The translations under genes were made by a program, and so were the position numbers. Shown piece after piece: positions 33,633 to 41,647 of a stretch of DNA of 64,000 bases. Position 1 is the stretch's first letter. Every line of letters starts with the position of its first letter. Source of the stretch: Pseudonocardia alaniniphila (GTDB taxonomy: Bacteria > Actinomycetota > Actinomycetes > Mycobacteriales > Pseudonocardiaceae); the NCBI RefSeq assembly GCF_022524485.1, contig NZ_JAKXMK010000002.1, positions 248,001 to 312,000 on the forward strand, given 5' to 3'. The notes under the pieces were generated by a model. It was not told the DNA's origin, made no database searches, and was given only the letters and a program-made list of their open reading frames with translations.

Positions 33633-35149
33633 ACGGTTCCAGGGGGACCAGCGTCGACACCCCCGGCGAAACGGAGGAGACCACCGACGACCGCGCTCGC
33701 TCGCGCTATGCGTGGCGCGTGTTGTCGGTGGTCTGCCTTGCGTCGCTGATGAGTGGGCTCAACAACAGCTCGCTCACGATCGCGCTTCCGGCGATCGTGA
33801 GCAGCTTCGACGCCAGCGTGTTCGAGACGACGTGGATCCTGCTGGCCTACCAGCTCACGAACGTCTCCCTGATGGTGTTCTTCGGGCGGCTGGCCGACCT
33901 CTTCGGCAGGCGTCCGATGTACATGACGGGCGTCGGGCTGTTCACCGCCGCGAGCCTGCTCGCCGGGTTCGCTCCGTCGGTCGGGCTGCTCATCGCCTGC
34001 CGGGTGGTGCAGGGCATCGGCACGGCCATGCTCATCACGAACAGCGCCGCACTGGTCACCGCGGCGTTCCCGCGCCGGCTGCTGGGGCAGGGCCTGGGCA
34101 TCTACATGGCGTCGTTCTCGCTGGCTCAGCTGCTCGGACCGACGCTCGGCGGCCTGCTGGCCACCGAGGTCGGTTGGCAGTGGACGTTCTGGTCGAACGT
34201 GCCGGTCGGCGTGGTGTGCCTGCTGTGGGGGCTGCGGGTGATGGAGCGCGTCCCGCGCCGCCGTCAGCGGTTGCGGATCGACCCGCTCGGCAACCTGCTC
34301 GTCCTGGTCGGGCTCGGAACGCTGCTGCTCGCGTTGTCCCAGGTCGGGACGTCCGGTTGGGACGACCCGCTCGTCCTCGGATGCCTCACGGTCTTCGTGC
34401 TCGCCGTGCCGGCGTTCCTGCTCGTCGAGCGCAGGGCCGCCGAACCCGTCGTGGATCTGCGGACGTTCCGCGACCCGGTGGTCGGCATCGGAACGCTCGC
34501 GGGATTCCTCGCGACGGTGTCGCGGTTCGCCGTCGTGCTGCTGATGGGGCTGTACTTCCAGGCCGTCTCCGGCGACACCCCGGCGGAGGCGGGGCTCAAG
34601 GTGCTGCCGATTGCCGTCGCGTCGATCATCGCCGCACCGCTGGCGGGTGCGCTGCTGCGTCACATCGCCCCGCGCACGGTGGCTGTGGCCGCGTGCGCGA
34701 TCTCGCTGGTCGGCGTCACGCTGCTGCTGTTCACGATCTCCGTCGACACCCCGTATCCCGTGCTGATCGGCGCCGTCGTGGTGCTGGGGATCGGGTCGGG
34801 CGCGTTCATCCCCGCGAACAGCACGGCGATGCTGCAGGACGTGCCGCCCGACCGGCTCGGGATCACCAACGCGGTGCGGCTCATGGCGCAGAGCTCCGGG
34901 GTGGTGATCAGCACGGCCGTGGCGCTCACGCTGGTGGCCGCGCCGCTGCCGGTCGCCCTGCGCCCGCAGCTCTTCGACGGGTCGCTGTCGCAGGTCTCGC
35001 CGGAAGCGCTGGAGGACCTCGTCACCGGGTACCGGTGGGCCTTCGGGCTGATGGCGGTGATGTCGGTGCTCTGCCTGGCCGCCTCCACCGTCGGGCGTCA
35101 GGTGCATGCGATCAGCCGGAGGGCCGCGACCACGGCCCCGACCAGATGA
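33629..35149 (+). CDS. MFS transporter, DHA2 (EmrB/QacA) family
   Basis: An integral membrane protein of 506 aa with about fourteen helices. Family motifs include G-R-L-A-D-L-F-G-R-R-P between helices 2 and 3 (near 91-101) and L-L-G-P-T-L-G-G-L-L near 168-177. It starts with GTG at 33629, overlapping the upstream stop in GTGA, so it is co-expressed with acyl-CoA enzymes. It may export a toxic substrate or intermediate, or import substrate; DHA2 members are usually proton-coupled exporters. Confidence 0.85.
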   Translation: MNGSRGTSVDTPGETEETTDDRARSRYAWRVLSVVCLASLMSGLNNSSLTIALPAIVSSFDASVFETTWILLAYQLTNVSLMVFFGRLADLFGRRPMYMTGVGLFTAASLLAGFAPSVGLLIACRVVQGIGTAMLITNSAALVTAAFPRRLLGQGLGIYMASFSLAQLLGPTLGGLLATEVGWQWTFWSNVPVGVVCLLWGLRVMERVPRRRQRLRIDPLGNLLVLVGLGTLLLALSQVGTSGWDDPLVLGCLTVFVLAVPAFLLVERRAAEPVVDLRTFRDPVVGIGTLAGFLATVSRFAVVLLMGLYFQAVSGDTPAEAGLKVLPIAVASIIAAPLAGALLRHIAPRTVAVAACAISLVGVTLLLFTISVDTPYPVLIGAVVVLGIGSGAFIPANSTAMLQDVPPDRLGITNAVRLMAQSSGVVISTAVALTLVAAPLPVALRPQLFDGSLSQVSPEALEDLVTGYRWAFGLMAVMSVLCLAASTVGRQVHAISRRAATTAPTR

Positions 35150-35161
35150 GGAGTGGTGGAC

Positions 35162-35968
35162 ATGGGTGTGCTCGACGGCAGGATCGCCCTCGTCACGGGG
35201 GCGAGCCGGGGGATAGGCGCGGAGATCGCCAGGCGGTTCGCGGCCGAGGGCGCCACGGTGATCGCCACGGCCCGCACGCTCGAGCCCGGCAGCTCCCAGC
35301 TGGCCGGGTCGCTCACCGACACGGTCGCTGCCATCGAGGCGGCAGGCGGCACGGCCCGGGCCGTCGCGGCCGACGTGTCCCGCGCGGCGGACCGCGTGGC
35401 GCTCGCTGAACGGGTCACCGCCGAGCACGGGCCGGTCGACATCCTGGTGAGCAACGCCGCCGTCACCTGGTTCACGCCGGTGGCCGACTTCACCGCCAAG
35501 CGCGTCGATCTCATGTTCGAGGTGCAGGTCAAGGCACCGATGCACCTCGCGCAGCTGGTGCTGCCCGGCATGCGGGAACGCGGCGCAGGCACGATCCTCA
35601 ACATCTCCTCGCGCGCCGCCATCCACCCGCAGCTCCCGCCGACCGGCCGGGCGTCCCGTGGCGGCACGGTGTACGGGATGTGCAAGGCCGCCCTGGAGCG
35701 GTTCTCCACCGGGCTCGCGGCCGAGCTGTACGCCGACGGGATCGCCGTCAACGCGCTGTCCCCGAACCGGGTGGTGCCCACACCCGGCACCGTCTTCCAC
35801 CACCTGACCACGGAGGACGCGCCCGACGCCGAACCGCCGGCCGTGATGGCGGAGGCCGCGCTCGCGTTGTGCCGCCCGCCCGCGAACGGGAGCCGTGCGC
35901 TCACCGGCCGGATCGCCTACTCCCAGGACCTCCTGAACGAGCTCGGCATCGCCGTCCCGAGCAGATGA
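35162..35968 (+). CDS. SDR-family oxidoreductase
   Basis: A protein of 268 aa with T-G-A-S-R-G-I-G near residues 13-20 and the catalytic S-S-R … Y-G-M-C-K at about 142-182; the S-to-Y spacing is longer than usual (insert H-P-Q-L-P-P-T-G-R-A-S-R-G-G). The C-terminus has no standard tail. I chose the ATG at 35162, nine bases after GAGGAG; a GTG at 35153 is in frame. It overlaps the PHP-domain gene by ATGA. The substrate is probably an alcohol or ketone intermediate of the same pathway. Confidence 0.82.
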   Translation: MGVLDGRIALVTGASRGIGAEIARRFAAEGATVIATARTLEPGSSQLAGSLTDTVAAIEAAGGTARAVAADVSRAADRVALAERVTAEHGPVDILVSNAAVTWFTPVADFTAKRVDLMFEVQVKAPMHLAQLVLPGMRERGAGTILNISSRAAIHPQLPPTGRASRGGTVYGMCKAALERFSTGLAAELYADGIAVNALSPNRVVPTPGTVFHHLTTEDAPDAEPPAVMAEAALALCRPPANGSRALTGRIAYSQDLLNELGIAVPSR

Positions 35969-36615
35969 CGGCGGCGGGCTGGGTCCGCGTGGACTGCCAC
36001 GTGCACACCGTTGCGTCCGGGGACGCGGTGCTGCGCGTCGAGCAGCTCGCATGCCGGGCGGTCGAGCTGGGTCTCGACGTGGTGTTCGTGACCGACCACA
36101 ACGAGACCTCGGCCGCGCTCGCCGCGCAGGGTCGCGACCTGGGCGTCCGGATCGAGGTCGGTGAGGAGGTGCGCACCGCCGACGGGGAGGTACTCGGGCT
36201 GTTCCTCACCGAACGCATCCCGTACGTCCTCCCGATCCGCGAGGTCGTGCGCCGGATCCGGGCGCAGGGCGGCCTCGTGGGCCTTCCGCACCCCTTCGAC
36301 CCGCTGCGTGCCGGCGCCGGTGCCGTGGCCGACGCCCTCTGCGCGGACGGCGCCGTCGACGTGGTGGAGGCGTTCAACGCCAAGGTCCACGACCTCACGC
36401 ACAACGACGCCGCGGCCGCGCTGGCGTCGCGGCACGGCCTGCCGGTCATGGCCGGGTCGGACGCCCACGACGTGACCGGCCTGGGCGCCGCCTACGTCGA
36501 GATGCCGGACTTCGACGGCCCGCGCGAGTTCCTCGCCGCCCTCGCCCGCGCACGACTGGTGGGCGAGCTCCGCCCCCACGCCCCCCGCTTCCCACGCCGC
36601 GCGGGCACCGGCTGA
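35965..36615 (+). CDS. PHP-domain metal-dependent phosphoesterase-like protein
   Basis: A protein of 216 aa with the PHP fold: D-C-H-V-H-T near residues 10-15, V-T-D-H-N-E near 39-44, L-P-H-P-F near 107-111, and the C-terminal G-S-D-A-H-D near 163-168. These His and Asp residues form the trinuclear metal site. Such stand-alone PHP proteins hydrolyse phosphoesters or act as amidohydrolase-like enzymes. It is the last gene of the acyl-CoA operon (ATGA overlap with the SDR), an odd partner for beta-oxidation genes; its role there is unclear. Confidence 0.8.
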   Translation: MTAAGWVRVDCHVHTVASGDAVLRVEQLACRAVELGLDVVFVTDHNETSAALAAQGRDLGVRIEVGEEVRTADGEVLGLFLTERIPYVLPIREVVRRIRAQGGLVGLPHPFDPLRAGAGAVADALCADGAVDVVEAFNAKVHDLTHNDAAAALASRHGLPVMAGSDAHDVTGLGAAYVEMPDFDGPREFLAALARARLVGELRPHAPRFPRRAGTG

Positions 36616-36627
36616 CCGCCGGATGCT

Positions 36628-36770
36628 GAACGAGCGGCACGTTCGCCCGCTAGGTCGGTGCGGCCGGGCCGCTCGTTGGGTGGGCCTGGCTGCCCCGCGG
36701 GGCCAGCTGCGCAGAACGAGCGGCACTTTCGCTCGGTGGGTTGGTGCGGGCGGGCCGCTCGCCGGGTGGC
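36628..36770. repeat. Two direct copies of an intergenic GAACGAGCGGCAC repeat
   Basis: GAACGAGCGGCAC begins at 36628 and again at 36714. Each is followed by a T-T-C-G-C core, a G/T-rich spacer and GGGCCGCTCG about 35 bases later, so each copy can fold by CGAGCGGC pairing with GCCGCTCG. Between the copies TGGC-TG-CCCC-GC-GGGG-CCA forms another short hairpin. Copy 1 ends near 36682 and copy 2 near 36770. I see no gene in 36616-36921. Confidence 0.6.
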
Positions 36771-36844
36771 TCGCCGGCCATGGAGCCGCGCGAGCCCCGA
36801 CCGCCCCGCGAACCCCTACTGGCACGTCCCCTCCCGACCCACCC

Positions 36845-36918
36845 CGACCGCACATATCTGGTGGCCACCGCGCACACGTTCTGCCATGTGTGCGGTGGCC
36901 ACGGGGTGTGTGCGGTCG
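36845..36918. terminator. Long two-tier hairpin between converging genes
   Basis: CGACCGCACA at 36845-36854 pairs exactly with TGTGCGGTCG at 36909-36918. Inside it, GTGGCCACCGC starting at 36861 pairs with GCGGTGGCCAC ending at 36902. It lies just before the stop of the ABC-F gene and after the PHP gene, so it is probably a bidirectional terminator. Confidence 0.6.
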
Positions 36919-36921
36919 ACG

Positions 36922-38556
36922 TCAGGGGCGGTCCGGTGGACCTGTCTCCTGCAGTCGGCCGTCGGCTAGTCGTAGCCAGCGGCTCACCTTGATCTCCGTG
37001 AGGAAGCGTTCGTCGTGGCTGACGACCACGAACGCGCCTTCGTAGGCAGCCAGCGCGCTCTCCAGCTGGCCGATGCTGATGAGGTCGAGGTTGTTGGTGG
37101 GTTCGTCGAGAAGCAGCAACTGGGGTGCCGGTTCGGCGTAGAGGACGCAGGCCAGGGTGGCGCGCAGCCGCTCGCCGCCGGACAGCACGCCGACCGGGAG
37201 GTCGATGCGGGAGCCGCGGAACAGGAAGCGGGCGAGCAGGTGCATCCGCTGTGCCTCCGGCATCGCGGGTGCGAACGCGGCGAGGTTCTGCGCCACCGTG
37301 CGGTCGAGGTTCAGCAGGTCGAGGCGCTGGGACAGGTAGGCGACCCGGCCGTCGGCCCGCCTGGTGCCCCCCTCCGGCTCCAGCTCGCCGTTGATCATGC
37401 GCAGCAGCGTGGACTTGCCTGCCCCGTTGGGGCCGGTCAGAGCGATCCGCTCGGGTCCGCGGATCACCAGGTCGGCACCGTCGCCTGCGAAGAGGGCCTG
37501 GTCGCCGTAGCGGACCTGCATCCGCTCGCCGAGGAACGCCGTGCGGCCTGCCGGGACGTTGGTGCCCGGCAGGATCAACGTGATCTTCTGCTCGTCGCGA
37601 AGCGCGCGCCCCGCCTCGTCGAGCCGGGCCTTCGCCTCGCTGACGCGCGCGGCGTGCGTCTCGTTCGATTTCCCCGCCGACTCCTGGGCGCGCCGCTGGA
37701 GCCCGCCTGCGACGATCTTCGGCAGGCCGGCGTTCTTGATGTTGCGGGCGGCATTGCCGGACCGGCGCTCGGCCCGCTCGCGGGCCTGCTGCATCTCCCG
37801 CTTCTCCCGCTTGACCTCCTGCTCGGCGTTGCGGATGTTCTTCTCCGCCACCTCGCGCGCGGCCTGCACGGCCGTCTCGTACTCGGTGAAGTTTCCGCCG
37901 TAGGTACGCAGCTCGCCCCTGTCGAGCTCGGCGATACGGTCCATGCGGTCGAGAAGCGCCCGGTCGTGGCTCACCAGCAGCAGGCAGCCGGTCCAGTCCT
38001 CGATCGCGCCGTAGAGCCGCTGCCGGGCATCGAGGTCGAGGTTGTTCGTCGGTTCGTCGAGCAGCAGGACGTCGGGCCGCTTCAGCAGCTGTGCCGCCAG
38101 GCCGAGGGTGACGATCTGGCCGCCGCTCAGGGTGCGCAGGTGCCGGGTGAGCGAGAGGTCGCCGAGGCCGAGCCGGTCCAGCTGGGCGCGGGTGCGCTCC
38201 TCGATGTCCCAGTCGCTGCCGATCGTGGTGAAGTGCTCCTCGCTCGCGTCGCCCGACTCGATCGCCGCGAGCGCCGTGATCACCGGGGCAATTCCCAGTA
38301 CCTCGGCCACGGTCAGGTCGCCGACCAGCGGCAGGGTCTGCGGGAGGTAGCCGAGCACCCCCGTGACGGACGCGGAGCCTCCGCTCGGCCGGTACTCGCC
38401 GGCGATCAGCTTGAGCAGGGTGCTCTTGCCGGCCCCGTTCGGTGCGACGAGGCCCGTGCGGCCGCCGCCCACGGTGAAGGACAGGTCCCGGAAGACGGGG
38501 GTGTCGTCAGGCCAGGAGAAGGAGAGATTCGAGCAGATGACGAATGCGTCGGACAT
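36922..38556 (-). CDS. ABC-F family ATPase (ribosome-protection/antibiotic-resistance type)
   Basis: A protein of 544 aa with two ATPase domains and no membrane helices. Domain 1 has Walker A A-P-N-G-A-G-K-S-T (about 37-45), L-S-G-G-Q near 146 and L-L-L-D-E-P-T-N-N-L-D. Domain 2 has G-P-N-G-A-G-K-S-T, L-S-G-G-E and the same Walker B. They are joined by a highly charged linker (about 225-300, rich in K, E, R) that in ABC-F proteins reaches the ribosomal E or P site. GAGGG lies 11 bases before the ATG at 38556; an in-frame ATG at 38571 is an alternative. A TetR gene is divergent. Ribosome protection, housekeeping translation rescue, or self-resistance are all possible. Confidence 0.88.
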   Translation of the reverse strand: MSDAFVICSNLSFSWPDDTPVFRDLSFTVGGGRTGLVAPNGAGKSTLLKLIAGEYRPSGGSASVTGVLGYLPQTLPLVGDLTVAEVLGIAPVITALAAIESGDASEEHFTTIGSDWDIEERTRAQLDRLGLGDLSLTRHLRTLSGGQIVTLGLAAQLLKRPDVLLLDEPTNNLDLDARQRLYGAIEDWTGCLLLVSHDRALLDRMDRIAELDRGELRTYGGNFTEYETAVQAAREVAEKNIRNAEQEVKREKREMQQARERAERRSGNAARNIKNAGLPKIVAGGLQRRAQESAGKSNETHAARVSEAKARLDEAGRALRDEQKITLILPGTNVPAGRTAFLGERMQVRYGDQALFAGDGADLVIRGPERIALTGPNGAGKSTLLRMINGELEPEGGTRRADGRVAYLSQRLDLLNLDRTVAQNLAAFAPAMPEAQRMHLLARFLFRGSRIDLPVGVLSGGERLRATLACVLYAEPAPQLLLLDEPTNNLDLISIGQLESALAAYEGAFVVVSHDERFLTEIKVSRWLRLADGRLQETGPPDRP

Positions 38557-38912
38557 GCAGAGAGCCCTCATGTGTGATGCGGGCGTGCCAAAGCCGCCCA
38601 GCGGGGAACAGGAAGAGGTGCAACGACGGCGGCCCACACCGACGGCGCTCCTGCGCTCATGCCGGCGGCCGACCATGTCCGGTCTCACCCGGAGATGTCG
38701 TCGTCACCCACCATGTCTGGTCTCCCTCGGTCCCGATGATCGCGATCGACCATAGCAGGAGCGATCCCCTGTCTCATCGGGGTCCGCCGGTGGATCACCT
38801 CGCGTGCGTTCGGGGGCTTGTAACTGCGCCGTTCGGCGGTTCCGGATTCCACCACCTTCCCGCAGGTTTACCGCCCGATCGGCGAGGTATCGTTTCGTCG
38901 GGCGAAGACAGG
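38557..38912. promoter_or_regulatory. Divergent ABC-F/TetR control region
   Basis: This 356-base gap separates the divergent ABC-F and TetR genes. ACCATGTC(C/T)GGTCTC occurs twice as a direct repeat at 38672-38686 and 38710-38724. A CTGTCTC half-site at 38768-38774 matches the arms of the palindrome at 40919-40934. The possible 30-aa leader and a shorter 9-codon ORF also lie here, on the minus strand. Confidence 0.45.
38568..38660 (-). CDS. Possible 30-aa leader peptide upstream of the ABC-F gene
   Basis: An ATG at 38660 opens 30 codons, rich in Ala, Pro and Val with two Trp, ending in a TGA at 38568-38570. That stop overlaps an in-frame ABC-F ATG (ATGA at 38571) and lies 12 bases from the main ABC-F ATG. 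Short translated leaders directly before ABC-F resistance genes are known to sense ribosome-stalling drugs. No strong Shine-Dalgarno site precedes this ORF, so it may be chance. Confidence 0.35.
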   Translation of the reverse strand: MSAGAPSVWAAVVAPLPVPRWAALARPHHT

Positions 38913-39527
38913 ATGGAGCAGGTGACGACGACGAGCGGTGACGGTCCACGGCGATCGCCGGAGAGTGGCGGCGATCGGATTCGTCGTGCCGCCTATGAGC
39001 TGTTCAGTCGCAACGGGGTGCGCGACGTCGGTGTCGACGCCGTCATCGCGCACGCAGGCGCCGCGAAGATGACGCTGTACCGCGCCTTCCCGTCGAAGGA
39101 TGACCTCATTCTCGATTTCCTTCGCCGCCGCGAGCGGCTGTGGACCGAGGAATGGCTCCAGCGTGAGAGCAGGCTGCGTGGCGAGCGTCCGCAGGACCAG
39201 TTACTCGCCATCTTCGACCTGTTCTCGGAATGGTTCGCCCGTTCCGATTTCGAGGGCTGCGCCTTCCTCACCACCATGATGACGGTGAACGACCCTGCGA
39301 GCCCCGTACGCCGGGCGAGTGTGGAGCACCTCGCGAACATCCGGGGATACCTGCGTCAACTCGCCGAGGAGGCGGGGGTGGCGGACGCGGATCACTTCGC
39401 GCGTCAGTGGCACGTTCTCATGAAGGGCTCGATCATGGCGGCCCACGAGGGCGACACCGGGGCGGCGTCGGCTGCGCGTGAGCTCGGCGTGTTGTTGCTG
39501 CGGTCGCACGGCATCGCCGCCGACTGA
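38913..39527 (+). CDS. TetR-family transcriptional regulator
   Basis: A regulator of 204 aa. The DNA-binding domain is at about residues 18-64 (D-R-I-R-R-A-A-Y-E-L-F-S-R-N-G-V … G-A-A-K-M-T-L-Y-R-A-F-P-S-K). The C-terminal domain has the F-E-G-C-A-F-L motif near 112-118 seen in a common actinobacterial TetR subgroup (TetR_C_33-like). It is divergent from the ABC-F gene and converges on the MetE-like gene. Candidate targets are the repeats between it and ABC-F, and the related palindrome at 40919-40934. Confidence 0.87.
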   Translation: MEQVTTTSGDGPRRSPESGGDRIRRAAYELFSRNGVRDVGVDAVIAHAGAAKMTLYRAFPSKDDLILDFLRRRERLWTEEWLQRESRLRGERPQDQLLAIFDLFSEWFARSDFEGCAFLTTMMTVNDPASPVRRASVEHLANIRGYLRQLAEEAGVADADHFARQWHVLMKGSIMAAHEGDTGAASAARELGVLLLRSHGIAAD

Positions 39528-39549
39528 GTCTCGCTCGACAGGCAGGGAA

Positions 39550-39584
39550 CGGGCCGGCCCGGGGGTCGAAATCGGGCCGGCCCG
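39550..39584. terminator. CGGGCCGGCCCG hairpin between converging genes
   Basis: CGGGCCGGCCCG occurs at 39550-39561 and 39573-39584, each self-complementary and complementary to the other, with an 11-base loop. It lies in the 86-base gap between the TetR and MetE-like genes, so it should terminate both. Confidence 0.7.
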
Positions 39585-39613
39585 AGGTAGTGGCGTCCGA
39601 AGGTGTGCAGGGG

Positions 39614-40780
39614 TCAGAAGCCGAGTTTCTCCGCGGCCAGGCGGCTTCCTTCCACCCGGGACGCGATCTTGCGGAAAGCAACGTCACGGGCGTAGTCGGG
39701 TGATCCGTGGTTCGGTTTCTCGTCGATGGAGAACGGCGAGAACCCGCAGTCGTCGGTGGCTCCGATCTGCTCCTTCGGAATGAAGTTCGCCGCCCGGATC
39801 AGCTGGTCGGCGATCTCCTGCGGACTCTCCACCCGCGGGTTCTGCGGATTCGTGACGCCGATGTACGCCATCTGTGTCACGCCATGGGCGTCGTCGCGCA
39901 GGTTCTGGCCGATCGTCTCGTACACCGGGTCCTTTTCCCGCTCGGATGCGAGCTGGATCAGGAAGTATCCGGCGTCGATGTCGAACATCGTGCCGAGCAG
40001 GTTGTTGTAGGGCACGTCGGCCGAGTGCACCGAGTCGCGGTCCCCACCAGGGCAGGTGTGGATACCGATGTTGCGCCGCTCGTCGGCGGAGAACCGTGCC
40101 ATCACGCGGTTGTTCAGCTCGATGAAATGCGGCAACAGGCCCGCTCCCGTCCACGGGTTGCGTGGATCCTCCCGGGTGGCCAGCCGGCCCTCGGTGAAGT
40201 CCACCGACACACGCTCGGCTCCCGCGGCGAAGGCCTCGCGGATATCCCTCTCGCACTCGTCGATGAGTGCGGCCTCGAACTCCTCGCGGCTGTAGCCCTC
40301 TACCGGGTCCTTCAGTGGGTAGAGGAGCGCGAGCATCGACGGCGCGATCACCGCCTGCTTCATCGGCTTGTTCGCGTAGGGGATCGACTTGCGCAGCGTG
40401 TCGGCGGCGTGCTGGTTGTAGCGGAACGGGCCACGTTCCAGCTTCGGGAGCTGGCGGCCGTGGCCGTCGGCGAAGATCGCGAAGAACTGACCGCCCGGTC
40501 CGAGTCCCGGGGCGAGCCCGGTGCCGGCCAGGGTGTCGGCGATCGGATAGGTGGCGAACGACGACCATCGCTGCTCGCCGTCGGAGATGATCGGCGAACC
40601 CGTGGCCTCGAATCGTTCGATCGAATCCTTGACCGCCGCGTCCTGCAGCTTCTCGAGATCGTCTCGGCCGATCTCGCCTGCGTCGTACTTCGCGTAGGCG
40701 TCCTGCAGCTTGGCCGGTCGGGGGAGCGAACCCACCGGCTCGGTGGGGACTCCGGTGGCCGTGCGCGGGTCGTAGCCCAT
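39614..40780 (-). CDS. MetE C-terminal-like zinc methyltransferase (epoxyalkane:CoM transferase superfamily)
   Basis: A protein of 388 aa corresponding only to the C-terminal catalytic barrel of cobalamin-independent methionine synthase. The zinc-ligand pattern H-x-C … C is visible as H241-T-C243 and C345 (D-D-C-G-F-S-P-F). It lacks the N-terminal MetE barrel, so it is a core-MetE-like or epoxyalkane:coenzyme M transferase-like protein; the latter family has the same H-x-C-xn-C zinc site and length near 377 aa. The N-terminus has the usual T-E-P-V-G-S-L-P-R-P motif near residue 13. It is monocistronic with a strong palindrome upstream. The thiol acceptor and alkyl donor are unknown. Confidence 0.78.
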   Translation of the reverse strand: MGYDPRTATGVPTEPVGSLPRPAKLQDAYAKYDAGEIGRDDLEKLQDAAVKDSIERFEATGSPIISDGEQRWSSFATYPIADTLAGTGLAPGLGPGGQFFAIFADGHGRQLPKLERGPFRYNQHAADTLRKSIPYANKPMKQAVIAPSMLALLYPLKDPVEGYSREEFEAALIDECERDIREAFAAGAERVSVDFTEGRLATREDPRNPWTGAGLLPHFIELNNRVMARFSADERRNIGIHTCPGGDRDSVHSADVPYNNLLGTMFDIDAGYFLIQLASEREKDPVYETIGQNLRDDAHGVTQMAYIGVTNPQNPRVESPQEIADQLIRAANFIPKEQIGATDDCGFSPFSIDEKPNHGSPDYARDVAFRKIASRVEGSRLAAEKLGF

Positions 40781-40918
40781 GAATGGATCTCCTCCTTGAG
40801 AATCCAGGCCAGGGATCTCCCCGATCCCGAGGCCTCGTGCTCCTGCTCGTGAAATGCTCGATCACGCACGACCGACCGGATCCTCGGCCGTGCCTCGGAA
40901 TGAATGCGCCATGCGAGA

Positions 40919-40934
40919 GAGACAGGTCTGTCTC
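40919..40934. promoter_or_regulatory. Perfect 16-bp palindrome upstream of the MetE-like gene
   Basis: GAGACAG-GT-CTGTCTC is a perfect inverted repeat 139 bases upstream of the MetE-like start and close to an AT-richer stretch (TAGTCTTATTCG at 40952-40963) that may hold a promoter. A CTGTCTC half-site also occurs upstream of the TetR gene (38768-38774), hinting that the same regulator binds both. The rest of 40781-41203 holds the CRP-like site and no gene. Confidence 0.5.
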
Positions 40935-41126
40935 AGACTTCGCTCGAAAGGGTAGTCTTATTCGCATAGCTGGTCAATGAGTGTTTTGGTGCTACCTGAA
41001 CGCTCCACTGATCCCTGGTTGATTGAACCGTTCCCGGAGGGTTTCCCGAGGGGTGTGATTGCGCGGACATCGCGAACTGCACCCGGCCACGGCGGGATGC
41101 CCCTCCGGGGTGAGACCGGCCTGTCT

Positions 41127-41142
41127 TGTGGTTCCGGTCACA
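41127..41142. promoter_or_regulatory. CRP/GlxR-like site upstream of padR-hypF operon
   Basis: TGTGGTTCCGGTCACA matches the TGTGA-N6-TCACA consensus of CRP/FNR-family regulators with a single mismatch. It lies 61 bases upstream of the padR ATG. A comparable site precedes the hydrogenase structural operon at 60340-60355. Confidence 0.6.
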
Positions 41143-41203
41143 CAGTGGGAACATCAGCCACATCAGGCGCCCACCACCGCCGATCCGGAGGGCACCGCCT
41201 ATC

Positions 41204-41647
41204 ATGGCCGAGCTCGAACCGCGCAACTTCCTCCAGCCCTGCCTGCTGCTGCTCCTGCGTGAGCAGCCCGACCACGGCTATGAGCTCGCCGCGCGTCTGC
41301 GCCCGATGCACGACGGGGACGGCGACGCCGGCGGCGTCTATCGCGCTCTGCGCAGCCTGGAACGGCATGGGCTGGTGCGTTCGGAGTGGCAGACGTCCGA
41401 TGTCGGACCGGCCCGGCGCACCTACTACGTCACACCGGAGGGTGTGAACTGCCTCGACTCGCTGGCCGACAGCCTCGGCCAGACGCACGAAGCGCTGCAC
41501 ATCTTCCTCGATCGCTACGCGCGGGTGGTCGCCGCGGCGAAGCGGGGCTGCCCAGAGGGGAGCCGCATTGACCGTCGAGCTGACAGCTACGGACGTACGA
41601 ACGGCGTTCACGCGTCGCGAGGGGCCAATCGGCCTGCTGGCCACTGA
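41204..41647 (+). CDS. PadR-family transcriptional regulator
   Basis: A protein of about 147 aa. The winged-helix domain spans residues about 8-85 (F-L-Q-P-C-L-L-L-L-L-R-E-Q-P-D-H-G-Y-E-L-A-A-R-L, then G-G-V-Y-R-A-L-R-S-L-E-R-H-G-L-V and Y-Y-V-T-P-E-G), which is diagnostic of PadR. The last 26 residues (after about position 41570) overlap the next gene by 80 bases and look unnatural (D-R-R-A-D-S-Y-G-R-T). A TGA at 41569-41571, in another frame, would give the usual 4-base overlap with the TTG start of the isomerase, so a small indel near the 3' end is possible. It heads the hypF operon and may regulate it. Confidence 0.85.
   Translation: MAELEPRNFLQPCLLLLLREQPDHGYELAARLRPMHDGDGDAGGVYRALRSLERHGLVRSEWQTSDVGPARRTYYVTPEGVNCLDSLADSLGQTHEALHIFLDRYARVVAAAKRGCPEGSRIDRRADSYGRTNGVHASRGANRPAGH

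Noticed and set aside
33455..36052. An 865-codon minus-strand open frame, and many other long antisense frames (for example 60406-62349 and 28197-30539)
   Set aside because: They lie opposite well-supported genes and translate to Arg/Gly/His-rich low-complexity sequence. Such shadows are expected at this GC content.
39614..40780. Full-length cobalamin-independent methionine synthase
   Set aside because: Only the C-terminal barrel is present; at 388 aa it is half the normal MetE length.
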